From Pararhizobium antarcticum (GTDB lineage Bacteria > Pseudomonadota > Alphaproteobacteria > Rhizobiales > Rhizobiaceae): 50,591 bases of DNA. The notes beneath the pieces are model-generated. The model was given only the letters and a program-made list of their open reading frames with translations, did no database searches and was not told where the DNA came from. Shown piece after piece: positions 43,313-50,591 of this stretch. The DNA lies in assembly GCF_001885585.1 (NCBI RefSeq), contig NZ_LSRP01000093.1, positions 1-50,591 on the forward strand. The letters run 5' to 3'. Made by a program: the position numbers and the translations under genes. The first letter of the stretch is position 1. Each line of letters starts with the position of its first letter.

Positions 43313-43968
43313 TTAGGCTTGAAAACGCAACAAAGATTGCCCGCACGAAGGGTATTGCGAAGCCTATCATCGATCGGGCGTCACTTGTTCTTAAGCGTGG
43401 AAAGAGCACCGGGCTGCTCGGGCGCAACGGTGCGGGCAAATCAACCCTGCTACGGCTGATCGCCGGTACCATCAGGCTAGACAGCGGGCGCATTATCCGA
43501 CGCGGTCGGGTATCCTGGCCTTTGGGATTTCAGGGCAGCTTTCAGGCCGGCATGACCGGTGAACAGAACGTCCGCTTTGTGGCCCGGATCTATGGAGTAG
43601 ATACACGCGAACTCATCGACTATGTCGCGGATTTCGCGGAACTCGGCCCGTTCTTCAAGGCACCCGTCGGCACCTATTCTTCGGGTATGAAGGCACGTCT
43701 GGCTTTCGGGTTGAGTATGGGCGTGAATTTCGACTATTATCTCGTTGATGAGATCACTGCCGTCGGTGACGCAAATTTTAAGAAAAAGTGTCAAATTGTT
43801 TTTCAAAGTCGACTGCAGGATTCCGATGTGATCATGGTGTCGCACAGCACGTCGACGCTTCGCGACTATTGTGATCGCGGCGTGGTGATGGAAAATGGCA
43901 AACTGATCTACTACGATGATATTGAGGATGCAATTCGCGCCCATGATGCAAATATGAAGGAGCGCTAA
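43309..43968 (+). CDS. Capsule-type polysaccharide ABC transporter ATP-binding protein (KpsT/RkpS family)
   Basis: Cytoplasmic ATPase of 219 aa: Walker A GRNGAGKST, signature YSSGMKARLAFGLS and Walker B YYLVDEITAVGD. The SSGM signature is characteristic of exporters of capsule or O-antigen chains, and the short length, without a C-terminal carbohydrate-binding domain, fits KpsT. Start overlaps the permease stop (ATGA). It powers export through the permease just upstream. Confidence 0.93.
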   Translation: MIRLENATKIARTKGIAKPIIDRASLVLKRGKSTGLLGRNGAGKSTLLRLIAGTIRLDSGRIIRRGRVSWPLGFQGSFQAGMTGEQNVRFVARIYGVDTRELIDYVADFAELGPFFKAPVGTYSSGMKARLAFGLSMGVNFDYYLVDEITAVGDANFKKKCQIVFQSRLQDSDVIMVSHSTSTLRDYCDRGVVMENGKLIYYDDIEDAIRAHDANMKER

Positions 43969-45302
43969 TGGCGGTCATCAAGAATGTAGACTCTGGTGCC
44001 GCATCGGCCGATGCCGCAGCGGACAAGGCGGGGAAAGTCAAGGAAGTGGCTGCGAAGTCGAAGGGCGTTCACCTTCTCGAAGGGCTTCTGGGAAGAGACG
44101 ATCGTCTTGTGATCCCGATCACAGAGGGCCGCAACAAGATCCAGACAATCAAGCAGGAGGTGACCAAGAAGCGTGGCTGGATGAAATCGCTACGGCTTCG
44201 TCACGCAGTGATCGTCGCCAGCTTTTTCCTGATGGTTGCCGTTCCAGCAACGCTGGCGAGCTTTTACATGGTATTCCTGGCTGCTGACCAATATCACAGT
44301 TCGTCCTCCTTTTCCGTTCGCAGCATCTCTTCTGTAGGATCGTCAGACCTTCTTGGTATGTTTACGCAGGCGACATCCAGCAGCACGGTGTCGGACAGCT
44401 ACATCCTGATGGATTTTGTCCGCAGCGAGCGCATGCTGGAAGCGGTCGAGACAAAATTCGACCTTGAAGCTATCTATGCCGCCCGCGGTCTCGACTACTT
44501 CTATGGGTTGGCAAGCGGCCTGCCGGTCGAAGACAGAGTGGCATTCTGGCGTAGCATGATAGACATCAACTTCGATCATGGCTCGGGCATCATGCAATTA
44601 CAGGTCAAGGCGTTCGATCCGCAGCAGTCGCAGGACATTGCCAAATTTGTCATCGAGCAGAGCGACGCCTTGGTCAACAACCTCTCCGCTGTCGCGCGCG
44701 ACGGCGTGCTCAAATCAGCGCAGGATGAAGTTCTGGTCGCTGAGGTACGCCTCGCGCAGGCGCGCGTAGGTGTGCGCCAGTACCGTGATCAATCTCAGGA
44801 AGTCGATCCCGTCGAAGGCGCCAAACTGGCGGCACAATTGATCGGCGGACTGGAGGCGCAACTCGTGCAATTGAATTCCGACCTGACAACGGCGCGGACA
44901 CAGATGAGCGACGACACTCCGCGCATCCGCGTGATGAAGGCGAGGATTGCATCCATCGAGGAGCAGATCGAAGCCGAGAAGCAGCGTCTGGGCAGCGGTA
45001 TGGATAGCACAGACGGGGCTTCCAGTTCCGACGTTGCGGGCCGCATTCAGCGGTTTGAGGCCCTCGAGACGCAACGGGAGTTTGCGGAACGCGCCTATGC
45101 CGCATCGCTCATAAGCCTGGAAAAGGCCCGGCTTGACGCCAACAATCGCCAGCGTTATCTCGCCGTCTTCATCGAGCCGACGCTGTCGCAGATGGCGCAA
45201 TATCCAAGCCGACTGCTCAATTCCTTTCTCGTCACGCTCGGTCTCCTGTTTGCCTGGTCAGTTCTCGTCATGGGCTATTACAATATACGGGACAGAACCT
45301 AG
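43968..45302 (+). CDS. Capsule export inner-membrane protein (KpsE/RkpR-like)
   Basis: Membrane-anchored periplasmic protein of 444 aa. A cytoplasmic N-terminus of about 75 residues is followed by a first membrane helix (VASFFLMVAVPATLASFYMV, about 78-98), a long coiled-coil-rich periplasmic part and a second helix near the C-terminus (FLVTLGLLFAWSVLV). This two-helix layout is that of the polysaccharide co-polymerase/KpsE type, which bridges the inner-membrane exporter to the outer-membrane channel. Its ATG shares one base with the ATPase stop (TAATG). Confidence 0.9.
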   Translation: MAVIKNVDSGAASADAAADKAGKVKEVAAKSKGVHLLEGLLGRDDRLVIPITEGRNKIQTIKQEVTKKRGWMKSLRLRHAVIVASFFLMVAVPATLASFYMVFLAADQYHSSSSFSVRSISSVGSSDLLGMFTQATSSSTVSDSYILMDFVRSERMLEAVETKFDLEAIYAARGLDYFYGLASGLPVEDRVAFWRSMIDINFDHGSGIMQLQVKAFDPQQSQDIAKFVIEQSDALVNNLSAVARDGVLKSAQDEVLVAEVRLAQARVGVRQYRDQSQEVDPVEGAKLAAQLIGGLEAQLVQLNSDLTTARTQMSDDTPRIRVMKARIASIEEQIEAEKQRLGSGMDSTDGASSSDVAGRIQRFEALETQREFAERAYAASLISLEKARLDANNRQRYLAVFIEPTLSQMAQYPSRLLNSFLVTLGLLFAWSVLVMGYYNIRDRT

Positions 45303-45367
45303 CTGGCGGCTTAAGCCGTCGAAACACGCCTTTAAAGAAGCGGCCCTCAGGTTTAGGACGAGGGTCT

Positions 45368-46105
45368 ATGGGCAATGAAATGAAGGGGGGCGTTTCCGGC
45401 ATGGCGTTATGGGCAAAGCTGCGTGATTTCCTCACGGCCCTGCCACGCATGCGATGGATGCGGCCGCTCGCCGTCAAGCTGGAGTGGGGACGAGAGAACG
45501 TCCTGTCGATCAAAGGGCGCTTCCTCGGCACCCTGCGCGTCAAAGGCAACAACAACCGGATCGACGTTCCCCCCTCGGCACAATTTAGGGGCCATATTTT
45601 TATTCAGGGAAACAATATCAATGTGAGCGTCGGCGAACACTGCCGCCTCGTCGCAGACATTGTCGTCAAGGGCTCGAACCAGTCCGTATCAATTGGCGAA
45701 GGAACGACCTTTGCCTCCGTCTACCTTCTTTGCATCGAAGCAAGCCATATCCGCATCGGCCGCTGGTGCATGTTTTCCCGCGAGATCGAAGTCCGCACCA
45801 GCGATGCCCATTCGCTGCTGGACCGCAAGACCGGCAAACGCCTCAATCCGGCGGCCTCGGTCACCATCGGCGATCACGTCTGGGTTGGGGTTGGCTCGAT
45901 CATCAACAAGGGCACGACGATCGCCGACGACTGCGTTGTCGGGGCCAAGTCCTTCGTTAACAAACCGTTTGCGGAAAGCGGCAGCCTCATTGCCGGCGTG
46001 CCGGCGAAGATCATCAAAAAAGACATAACCTGGCACAGGGGACGAAAGCGGAAATACTCGCCAGCCGAGATGGAAGAGTGGCGACTGCCGCCAAGCGATC
46101 TCTGA
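45368..46105 (+). CDS. Hexapeptide-repeat acyltransferase
   Basis: Left-handed beta-helix protein of 245 aa with hexapeptide repeats through the middle (for example NNRIDVPPSAQFRG, VSVGEHCRLVAD, VSIGEGTTF, IRIGRWCMFS, VTIGDHVWVGVGSIINKG) and a C-terminal LIAGVPAKIIKKD. The His in GDHVWVG and the earlier RTSDAHS segment are typical active-site positions of acetyltransferases. It probably adds an acetyl or similar group to the exported polysaccharide or its precursor. It lies 65 bp after the KpsE-like gene. Confidence 0.88.
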   Translation: MGNEMKGGVSGMALWAKLRDFLTALPRMRWMRPLAVKLEWGRENVLSIKGRFLGTLRVKGNNNRIDVPPSAQFRGHIFIQGNNINVSVGEHCRLVADIVVKGSNQSVSIGEGTTFASVYLLCIEASHIRIGRWCMFSREIEVRTSDAHSLLDRKTGKRLNPAASVTIGDHVWVGVGSIINKGTTIADDCVVGAKSFVNKPFAESGSLIAGVPAKIIKKDITWHRGRKRKYSPAEMEEWRLPPSDL

Positions 46106-46116
46106 CGAATAGTAAG

Positions 46117-46160
46117 CGCGTTTCATGCTGCACACAACAATTGGTGCAGCATGAAACGCG
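46117..46160 (+). terminator. 17-bp perfect hairpin after the capsule genes
   Basis: CGCGTTTCATGCTGCAC at 46117-46133 pairs perfectly with 46144-46160 around the loop ACAACAATTG, 11 bp after the acyltransferase stop. Such a long perfect stem is a strong transcript end, though no T-run follows. It could equally be the end of a mobile element. Confidence 0.6.
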
Positions 46161-46194
46161 TTCATAGACATGTAAAACTTTATGGATAGTCGGC

Positions 46195-46247
46195 GTCATT
46201 TTCGCAAGCATCCAGTATATGTAGAAGCAAATCGCTGGCGAAATGAC
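46195..46247. repeat. Imperfect inverted repeat in the gap before the IS5-type element
   Basis: GTCATTTTCGC at 46195-46205 and GCGAAATGAC at 46238-46247 pair with one bulged T around a 32-base loop. Function unknown. No gene is supported between 46106 and 46335. Confidence 0.3.
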
Positions 46248-46335
46248 TATTGACCGATTCATTGTTGATTTTCTAACACGACGAGATATGAATAATCGGC
46301 AGCAATGCTTGGCAGTCCAATCGGAGTTTAAATGT

Positions 46336-47302
46336 CCGTCCGAGCACTTTTGGAATTGGTGGAATCGTTTAGCGGAATTCGTGCCTGTAGGTTTGCGGGT
46401 TGGGCGCAGTTGTGATTCCTTTGGGCTTTCGAATCGCAAGAGGAAGCTCCGATGTGGACGATCGAAAACCGCGGACGATATGATCGCAGCAAATTGCGTT
46501 ATCCGAGTGATCTTACCGACGAAGAATGGGCCATCGTTGAACCGTTGATCCCGGCAGGTAAGCGGGGTGGTGGCAAGCGCACAGTGGTTTTGCGCGAAGT
46601 GGTGAACGGCCTCATGTACGTTCTGTCGACGGGTTGCCAATGGCGGGCTGTACCGAAAGACCTGCCACCCCGGAGCACGCTGTTTGGTTATTTCGACCTC
46701 TGGAATTGGGACGGGACGCTTGGCCGTATCCATGCGGAACTCTACGTGAAATGCCGGGAAGCGATGGGCCGGGAAGCCAGTCCTACTGCGGCTGTCATCG
46801 ATAGCCAGAGTGTCAAAGGCGCTGAAAAAGGGGCGTTGCATCGACCCGTGCGGGTATGATGCTGGGAAAAATATCAAAGGCAAGAAGCAGCATATCCTTG
46901 TCGACACAGTAGGACTGCTGCTGCATGCACTTGTTCACCCGGCAGATATCCAGGACCGCGACGGCAGCGTTCTCGTTCTCAAGACGTTGTTCGGGCGCTA
47001 CCCATTTTTGAGGAGGCTGTACGCCGATGGCGGCTATCAGGGGCCGATCTTCGCCAAGGGTCAGAAGAAGGCCAGACCAGGCCTGACTACCGAAATCATC
47101 AAGCGATCCGATACGGCGAAAGGCTTCTAACTGCTGCCACGCCGATGGGTGGTCGAGCGAACCATCGCATGGCTCGGGCGATGCCGTAGACTGGCCAAGG
47201 ACCTCGAAAACCTGTCGAGAAATGCACTGGCTTTCCTCAAATTAGCATCCATCCGCCTCATGCTGCGAAGGCTGTGTTCAAAATGAGAAAGTTTTCGGAC
47301 GG
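46336..47302 (+). mobile_element. Degenerate IS5-family (IS427-like) insertion sequence
   Basis: The transposase relic is bordered by matching ends: CCGTCCGAGCACTTT at 46336-46350 and, inverted, AAAGTTTTCGGACGG at 47288-47302 (13 of 15 positions match). The true tips may lie a few bases farther out, near TTTA and TAAA on the two sides, but the flanks are of unequal length. No certain target duplication is seen. The transposase is broken, so the copy could move only with help in trans. Confidence 0.7.
46452..47286 (+). pseudogene. IS5-family transposase, frame change plus nonsense codon
   Basis: Part one (46452-46859) reads MWTIENRGRYDRSKLRYPSD and runs to DSQSVKGAEKG. Homology then continues in the +1 frame as GYDAGKNIKGKKQHILVDT; the switch falls at A5G4 (46825-46833). 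IS427-type elements often encode transposase in two overlapping frames, so this shift might be programmed. However, the second frame meets TAA at 47128-47130, right where the family reads [13 protein letters not shown], and the remaining [18 protein letters not shown] continues in frame to 47286. This nonsense codon removes the C-terminal catalytic region, so the gene is inactive unless suppressed. Confidence 0.85.
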
Positions 47303-47387
47303 TCTCTAAATTGCAACATTAGCTGCGGTAACCATGAAAACTCGCATATAAGATCAAAATCATAAAATAAGAAAAGGACAGATTAAA

Positions 47388-47525
47388 GTGGTAAATATAT
47401 TAAATTATGAATTGACAAAAATATTTCCGAATTATCGCGTCGAATATTTCTCGATGTTTCATTTCGAGAATATAATTCATTTTATGTCCCCGGAAGACCG
47501 GACTATTATAATACGATTCACATGA
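47388..47525 (+). CDS. Short AT-rich open frame, 45 aa, possible relic
   Basis: A GTG-started frame with AAGGA eight to nine bases upstream, encoding a protein rich in Ile, Phe and Asn (NILNYELTKIFPNYRVEY at the start, IIIRFT at the end). It lies in an AT-rich patch (about 47310-47590) unlike the rest of the window, between two insertion-sequence relics. No family is recognised. It is probably a fragment of low-GC foreign DNA; expression is doubtful. Confidence 0.2.
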   Translation: MVNILNYELTKIFPNYRVEYFSMFHFENIIHFMSPEDRTIIIRFT

Positions 47526-47823
47526 TCAGCGATGATTGTATAAATTTTATACTAGGTGAATCCGTTCCCAGCAAAAATTATGCGTGTCACAATTTTCGCC
47601 GTGTTTAGGGATGGAAGATCATCTCAATCGGATTGCGAGATTGGGCCCATCGGTCATGATCAATACCGATTGGTATTAGAGGTGGCTCACTTCTCGGTGT
47701 AAAACCGGCTCAGTTCGGCGTGGAAACCATCACAGAATGCTCGGCTGGATTTACATGGGGAGGCCCCTACTCCACGGCCAAATCAATGACGGCCCCACCC
47801 ATGCCGGCTCAACTCCGCCTCTA

Positions 47824-47969
47824 GGGAGCGTCCCCATAAACGGGGTTCATCTTCGGCATTCGATGTGATTCAATCTCCTTGAAAGGAGATTGCGATGCGC
47901 CGTCACGAATTGAGCGATGAAGAATGGGCTGTGCTTGAACCGCTTCTTCCCAAAAAAAGCCGTTGAGTG
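47824..47969 (+). mobile_element. 5' remnant of a second IS5-type element, cut by the IS21 insertion
   Basis: GGGAGCGTCCCCATAAACGG at 47825-47844 looks like the left tip of an IS5-type element. It is followed by a ribosome site (GAAAGGAGAT) and the beginning of a transposase. The sequence stops matching at about 47965, where the IS21-family end starts. The other half is expected beyond the right edge of the window. The stretch 47591-47823 shows no gene. Confidence 0.6.
47895..47966 (+). pseudogene. Truncated IS5-type transposase N-terminus
   Basis: Only 23 codons remain: MRRHELSDEEWAVLEPLLPK and then KSR and a stop made by the junction. The SDEEWAVLEPLLP segment is the typical start of IS5-family transposases of the DUF4096 kind. 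GGAGATT precedes the ATG. Interrupted by the IS21-family element. Confidence 0.75.
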
Positions 47970-47984
47970 TGCGGATTCCGCTCT

Positions 47985-48070
47985 GAAGCCGGCCGCCATT
48001 CCGATCATTGACCGGCCACCGTTCCGATTTGAAGCCGGCCACCATTCCAATCAATAACCGGCCAGTTTCC
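47985..48070 (+). repeat. Left terminal repeats of the IS21-family element
   Basis: Four copies of a word close to ACCGGCCACCATTCCGAT start at 47985, 48008, 48031 and 48054, exactly 23 bp apart; the last copy is degenerate. They are likely IstA binding sites. Confidence 0.8.
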
Positions 48071-48137
48071 GGCACTCAAGTTCCCCTGGGTCAGCAACCT
48101 TGGCATGTGTCCCCTCGATATCCACGAGGGGAATTTA

Positions 48138-49673
48138 ATGCCTGCAAAAAGAAAGCTGACCATGCGACACATACGACAAATGCTGCGGCTTGCGGGTAGC
48201 GGAACGAGTAGCCGCGAGATCGCGGTGATGCTTGGCATTGCTCGCAGCACCGTTCAGGACAACCTGAAGCGGGCTGCGATGGCTGGGTTGAGTTGGCCCC
48301 TCGCCAGCGACCTGACAGACGATGTTCTTGAGGCCAAGCTCTTCGTCCACCCCGGCGTCAAGCAGGGCCAGCGATTGCGCCAAGAGCCCGACTGGGGGCC
48401 GCTTTCGATCGAGCTGAAGAAGCCAGGCGTGACGCTGCTGATCCTTTGGGAGGAATACCGCAGCGCCCATCCGGATGGGTATGGATATAGCCGTTTTTGC
48501 GAGCTGTTCCGTGGCTTTGAGAAGCGCCTGTCACCGACGATGCGCCAGGAACACGTCGCTGGCGACAAGGTCTTTGTGGATTATTCCGGCAGACGCGTGC
48601 CGATCGTCGATCGCAAGACCGGTGAGATCCGCGAGGCGGAACTGTTTCTCGGCGTGCTCGGCGCGTCGAGCTACACATACGCGGAAGCCACATGGACCCA
48701 GACCCTGCCGGACTGGATTGGCTCGCACGTGCGCATGTTCACCTTCTTCGACGGTGTGCCCCGGCTGATCGTGCCCGATAATCTGAAGTCCGGCGTCAAC
48801 CGCGCCAGCTTCTACGATCCGGAGATCAACCGCAGCTATGGGGTCATGGCTGCTCATTATGGCGTTGGTGTCCTGCCAGCACGTCCGCGACGCCCGAAGG
48901 ACAAGGCCAAGGTGGAGAATGGCGTAAAGTTCGCCCAGAGCTGCATTCTCGGCCGTCTTCGCAAGCAGACATTCTTCTCGCTCACTGAAGCCAATGCCGC
49001 GATCGCCCAGGTGCTGGAGCGCATCAACAATCACGTCATGCGCCGGTTGGGCGTCAGTCGTCGGAACCTCTTTGAGACGGTCGAACAGGCAGCACTCGCA
49101 AGCCTGCCCACAGAACACTACGAGTTCGCCGAATGGCGCTTGGCGCGGGTGTCGACGGATTATCACGTCGAATTCCAAAACTTCTTCTATTCGGTCCCGC
49201 ACGGTCTCATCCGGAGCCAGGTCGATGTCCGGGCCACCGCACGGATGATCGAGATCTTCCATCGAGGCAAACGCGTTGCCGTGCATCAGCGCCGCTATGG
49301 TGGCCCGCGTTACGGAACAGACCCGGCCCATATGCCGAGTTCGCACCGCCGATATGCCGAATGGACACCGGAACGCTTCCGGCGGTGGGGCGCATCCATC
49401 GGGCCGCAGACCGAGGGGCTTATCATCGCCACTCTCGCCAGCCGTCCACATCCGGAACAGGGCTTCAGAACTTGCTTAGGGATTCTGCGTCTCTACCGGG
49501 ATATCGGCCATGACCGCGCCGAGGCCGTTTCAGCACGCGCTGTCGAGATCGGCGGCTTGAACAGCAAGACCATCGCCTCGCTCATCGCCACCTACAAGGG
49601 CAAAAAACCTTCCACCGAACCTGCCGCCGTTATGGAACACGCCAATTTGCGCGGTCCCGGCTACTTTCATTGA
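48138..49673 (+). CDS. istA: IS21-family transposase IstA
   Basis: DDE transposase of 511 aa from the ATG at 48138, with GAGGGGA upstream. An N-terminal helix-turn-helix (SSREIAVMLGIARSTVQDNL) binds the terminal repeats. The rve integrase core has its acidic residues in VFVDYSG, LIVPDNLKSGV and KAKVENGV. A C-terminal beta domain follows (YSVPHGLIRSQVDVRAT). It cuts and joins the element's ends, aided by IstB. The frame is uninterrupted. Confidence 0.95.
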   Translation: MPAKRKLTMRHIRQMLRLAGSGTSSREIAVMLGIARSTVQDNLKRAAMAGLSWPLASDLTDDVLEAKLFVHPGVKQGQRLRQEPDWGPLSIELKKPGVTLLILWEEYRSAHPDGYGYSRFCELFRGFEKRLSPTMRQEHVAGDKVFVDYSGRRVPIVDRKTGEIREAELFLGVLGASSYTYAEATWTQTLPDWIGSHVRMFTFFDGVPRLIVPDNLKSGVNRASFYDPEINRSYGVMAAHYGVGVLPARPRRPKDKAKVENGVKFAQSCILGRLRKQTFFSLTEANAAIAQVLERINNHVMRRLGVSRRNLFETVEQAALASLPTEHYEFAEWRLARVSTDYHVEFQNFFYSVPHGLIRSQVDVRATARMIEIFHRGKRVAVHQRRYGGPRYGTDPAHMPSSHRRYAEWTPERFRRWGASIGPQTEGLIIATLASRPHPEQGFRTCLGILRLYRDIGHDRAEAVSARAVEIGGLNSKTIASLIATYKGKKPSTEPAAVMEHANLRGPGYFH

Positions 49674-49687
49674 GGAGACATTCCATC

Positions 49688-50443
49688 ATGCTGACCAACC
49701 CTACCGTAGACATGCTGCGCGAACTCGGTCTTTCCGGCATGGCAAGCGCCTTTCAGGAACTCGACACGCAACCGGAAGCCAGGCACCTCGAGCACGGCGA
49801 ATGGCTCGCTCTTCTTCTTGAGCGCGAGACCACCGCACGCCGCCAGAAGCGCTTCGAGGCCAGGGCGCGGGCCGCAAAACTCCGCCACGATGCCCAGCTC
49901 GAGAACATTGACTTCCGCGCCACCCGTGGCCTCGATCGTAATCTCTTCCTGAAGCTCGCCGGATGCGACTGGATCCGGCAGCGCCACAGCATACTGATGA
50001 TCGGGCCTGCCGGCGTCGGCAAGAGCTGGCTTTCTTGCGCGCTCGGACACAAGGCGTGCCGCGAGGACTTCTCCGTCGCCTATCATCGCCTGCCGAGGCT
50101 CTTCGCCACTCTGGCTTTGGCGCGTGGTGACGGCCGGTATCCGAAGGTGCTGAAGGCCTTGGCGAGAACCGACCTGCTCATTCTCGATGACTGGGGCCCG
50201 GAGAAGCTCAATGACGAGCAAAGACGCGACCTCCTGGAGATCGTCGAGGACAGATACGAAAAGCGATCCACCATCGTCACCAGCCAGGTGCCCGTCGAAC
50301 ATTGGTACGACATGATCGGCAATCCAACCATCGCCGATGCCGTCCTGGACCGCCTCGTGCACAATGCATACCGCATCGAGTTGTCCGGCGAGAGCATGCG
50401 AAAGCAACGCTCCGTCACCGCCGCCGAAACAACCCAGGCTTGA
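49688..50443 (+). CDS. istB: IS21-family helper ATPase IstB
   Basis: AAA+ ATPase of 251 aa of the DnaC/IstB type. Walker A is GPAGVGKSW and Walker B is LLILDDWG, with an N-terminal helical domain that recruits IstA. An in-frame TTG at 49670 exists, but the ATG at 49688 has GAGGAG about ten bases upstream. It follows istA by 14 bp. It guides target choice and activates the transposase. Confidence 0.95.
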   Translation: MLTNPTVDMLRELGLSGMASAFQELDTQPEARHLEHGEWLALLLERETTARRQKRFEARARAAKLRHDAQLENIDFRATRGLDRNLFLKLAGCDWIRQRHSILMIGPAGVGKSWLSCALGHKACREDFSVAYHRLPRLFATLALARGDGRYPKVLKALARTDLLILDDWGPEKLNDEQRRDLLEIVEDRYEKRSTIVTSQVPVEHWYDMIGNPTIADAVLDRLVHNAYRIELSGESMRKQRSVTAAETTQA

Positions 50444-50511
50444 CGACGCGACAATCAGGAGCCATTCATTGCCTAGACCCAGAGTTCAGCTTGAGATGAC
50501 CGGCTTCACGC

Positions 50512-50591
50512 CGGAATCGTGGCCGGAATGAATTCGGAATGGGTGGCCGGCTTCGCGTCGGAATAGGTGGCCGGCATCATCGGAATACGCA
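50512..50591 (-). repeat. Right terminal repeats of the IS21-family element
   Basis: CGGAAT words followed by a GTGGCCGG block start at 50512, 50535 and 50559, with a final CGGAAT at 50581, spaced 23, 24 and 22 bp. They are the inverted counterparts of the repeats at 47985-48070. Confidence 0.8.

Larger units (their letters stand above)
47970..50591 (+). mobile_element. IS21-family insertion sequence, apparently complete
   Basis: About 2.62 kb with the two-gene istA-istB layout. The tips are TGCGGATTCCG at 47970-47980 and, inverted, CGGAATACGCA at 50581-50591 (10 of 11 match). Each end carries several copies of a GCCGGCCACC-type word at 22-24 bp spacing, the multiple terminal repeats of IS21 elements that bind the transposase. 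The right tip coincides with the last base of the window, so one or two more bases may belong to it. Both genes look intact. Confidence 0.88.

Noticed and set aside
46820..46840. Functional programmed frameshift making an active IS5-type transposase
   Set aside because: Even with the shift, TAA at 47128-47130 truncates the protein before its conserved C-terminal segment.
46014..46907. Leftward frame of 297 codons across the acyltransferase end and the IS5-type element
   Set aside because: It crosses a hairpin and an IS boundary and has no recognisable domain.
47640..47770. GGCTCA and CGGCTC words suggesting ends of another IS21-type element
   Set aside because: The words are short and irregularly spaced and no matching partner end was found in the window.
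47985..48070. Regular 23-bp repeats resembling a very short CRISPR array
   Set aside because: There are no spacers between the repeats; they are the terminal repeats of the IS21-family element and recur inverted at its other end.

Overview
The window reads as an accessory catabolic region of an alphaproteobacterium of the Rhizobium/Agrobacterium/Ensifer type. This is inferred from the high GC content, the dense set of ABC uptake operons each beside its own regulator, the ehu/eut ectoine genes, the Rkp-type capsule export genes and a rhizobial-style palindromic repeat. Nothing seen is a core housekeeping cluster, so a megaplasmid, chromid or chromosomal island is likely. No rRNA, tRNA or CRISPR array was found.

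Layout. (1) 1-7995: a complete branched-chain-type ABC importer (livGFHM leftward, livK rightward) around a divergent promoter, with a GntR regulator, a TIGR04076 protein and two related aldo/keto reductases at the outer ends of the two operons; the substrate is unknown. (2) 8178-9812: a CsoR/RcnR-type metal sensor and an MFS exporter with a His-rich tail. (3) 9896-19586: a sugar or polyol divergon. A ribose-type ABC importer and an SDR run rightward; a two-subunit transketolase, an FGGY kinase, a SorC-type regulator and a second SDR run leftward. (4) 19608-20555: an FMN riboswitch ahead of an extra ribB. (5) 20859-34139: a complete ectoine/hydroxyectoine system: doeD, doeC and doeX leftward; enuR, ehuABCD and eutABCDE rightward. 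(6) 34570-42316: an M20-type amidohydrolase and a dimethylargininase-like hydrolase leftward; a LysR regulator and a polyamine-type ABC importer rightward. The amidohydrolase operon and the ABC operon share a near-identical 29-bp promoter-proximal element on opposite strands. (7) 42542-46105: capsule-type polysaccharide export genes (permease, ATPase, KpsE/RkpR-like protein) and a hexapeptide acyltransferase. (8) 46336-50591: insertion-sequence debris. It holds an IS5-family element with a frame change and a nonsense codon, an AT-rich patch, and a truncated second IS5-type element interrupted by an intact-looking IS21-family element (istA, istB) whose right end coincides with the window end.

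The general theme is scavenging of plant- or soil-derived solutes. Each uptake operon sits back to back with matching catabolic genes and a dedicated regulator, and every substrate-binding-protein gene except the one at a promoter start is followed or preceded by an intercistronic stem-loop. The least explained modules are (3) and (6). Module (3) looks like a pathway that makes a phosphorylated ketose for its own split transketolase. Module (6) looks like a pathway that opens an N-acyl or amide-linked guanidino compound. The ectoine module is a known system.
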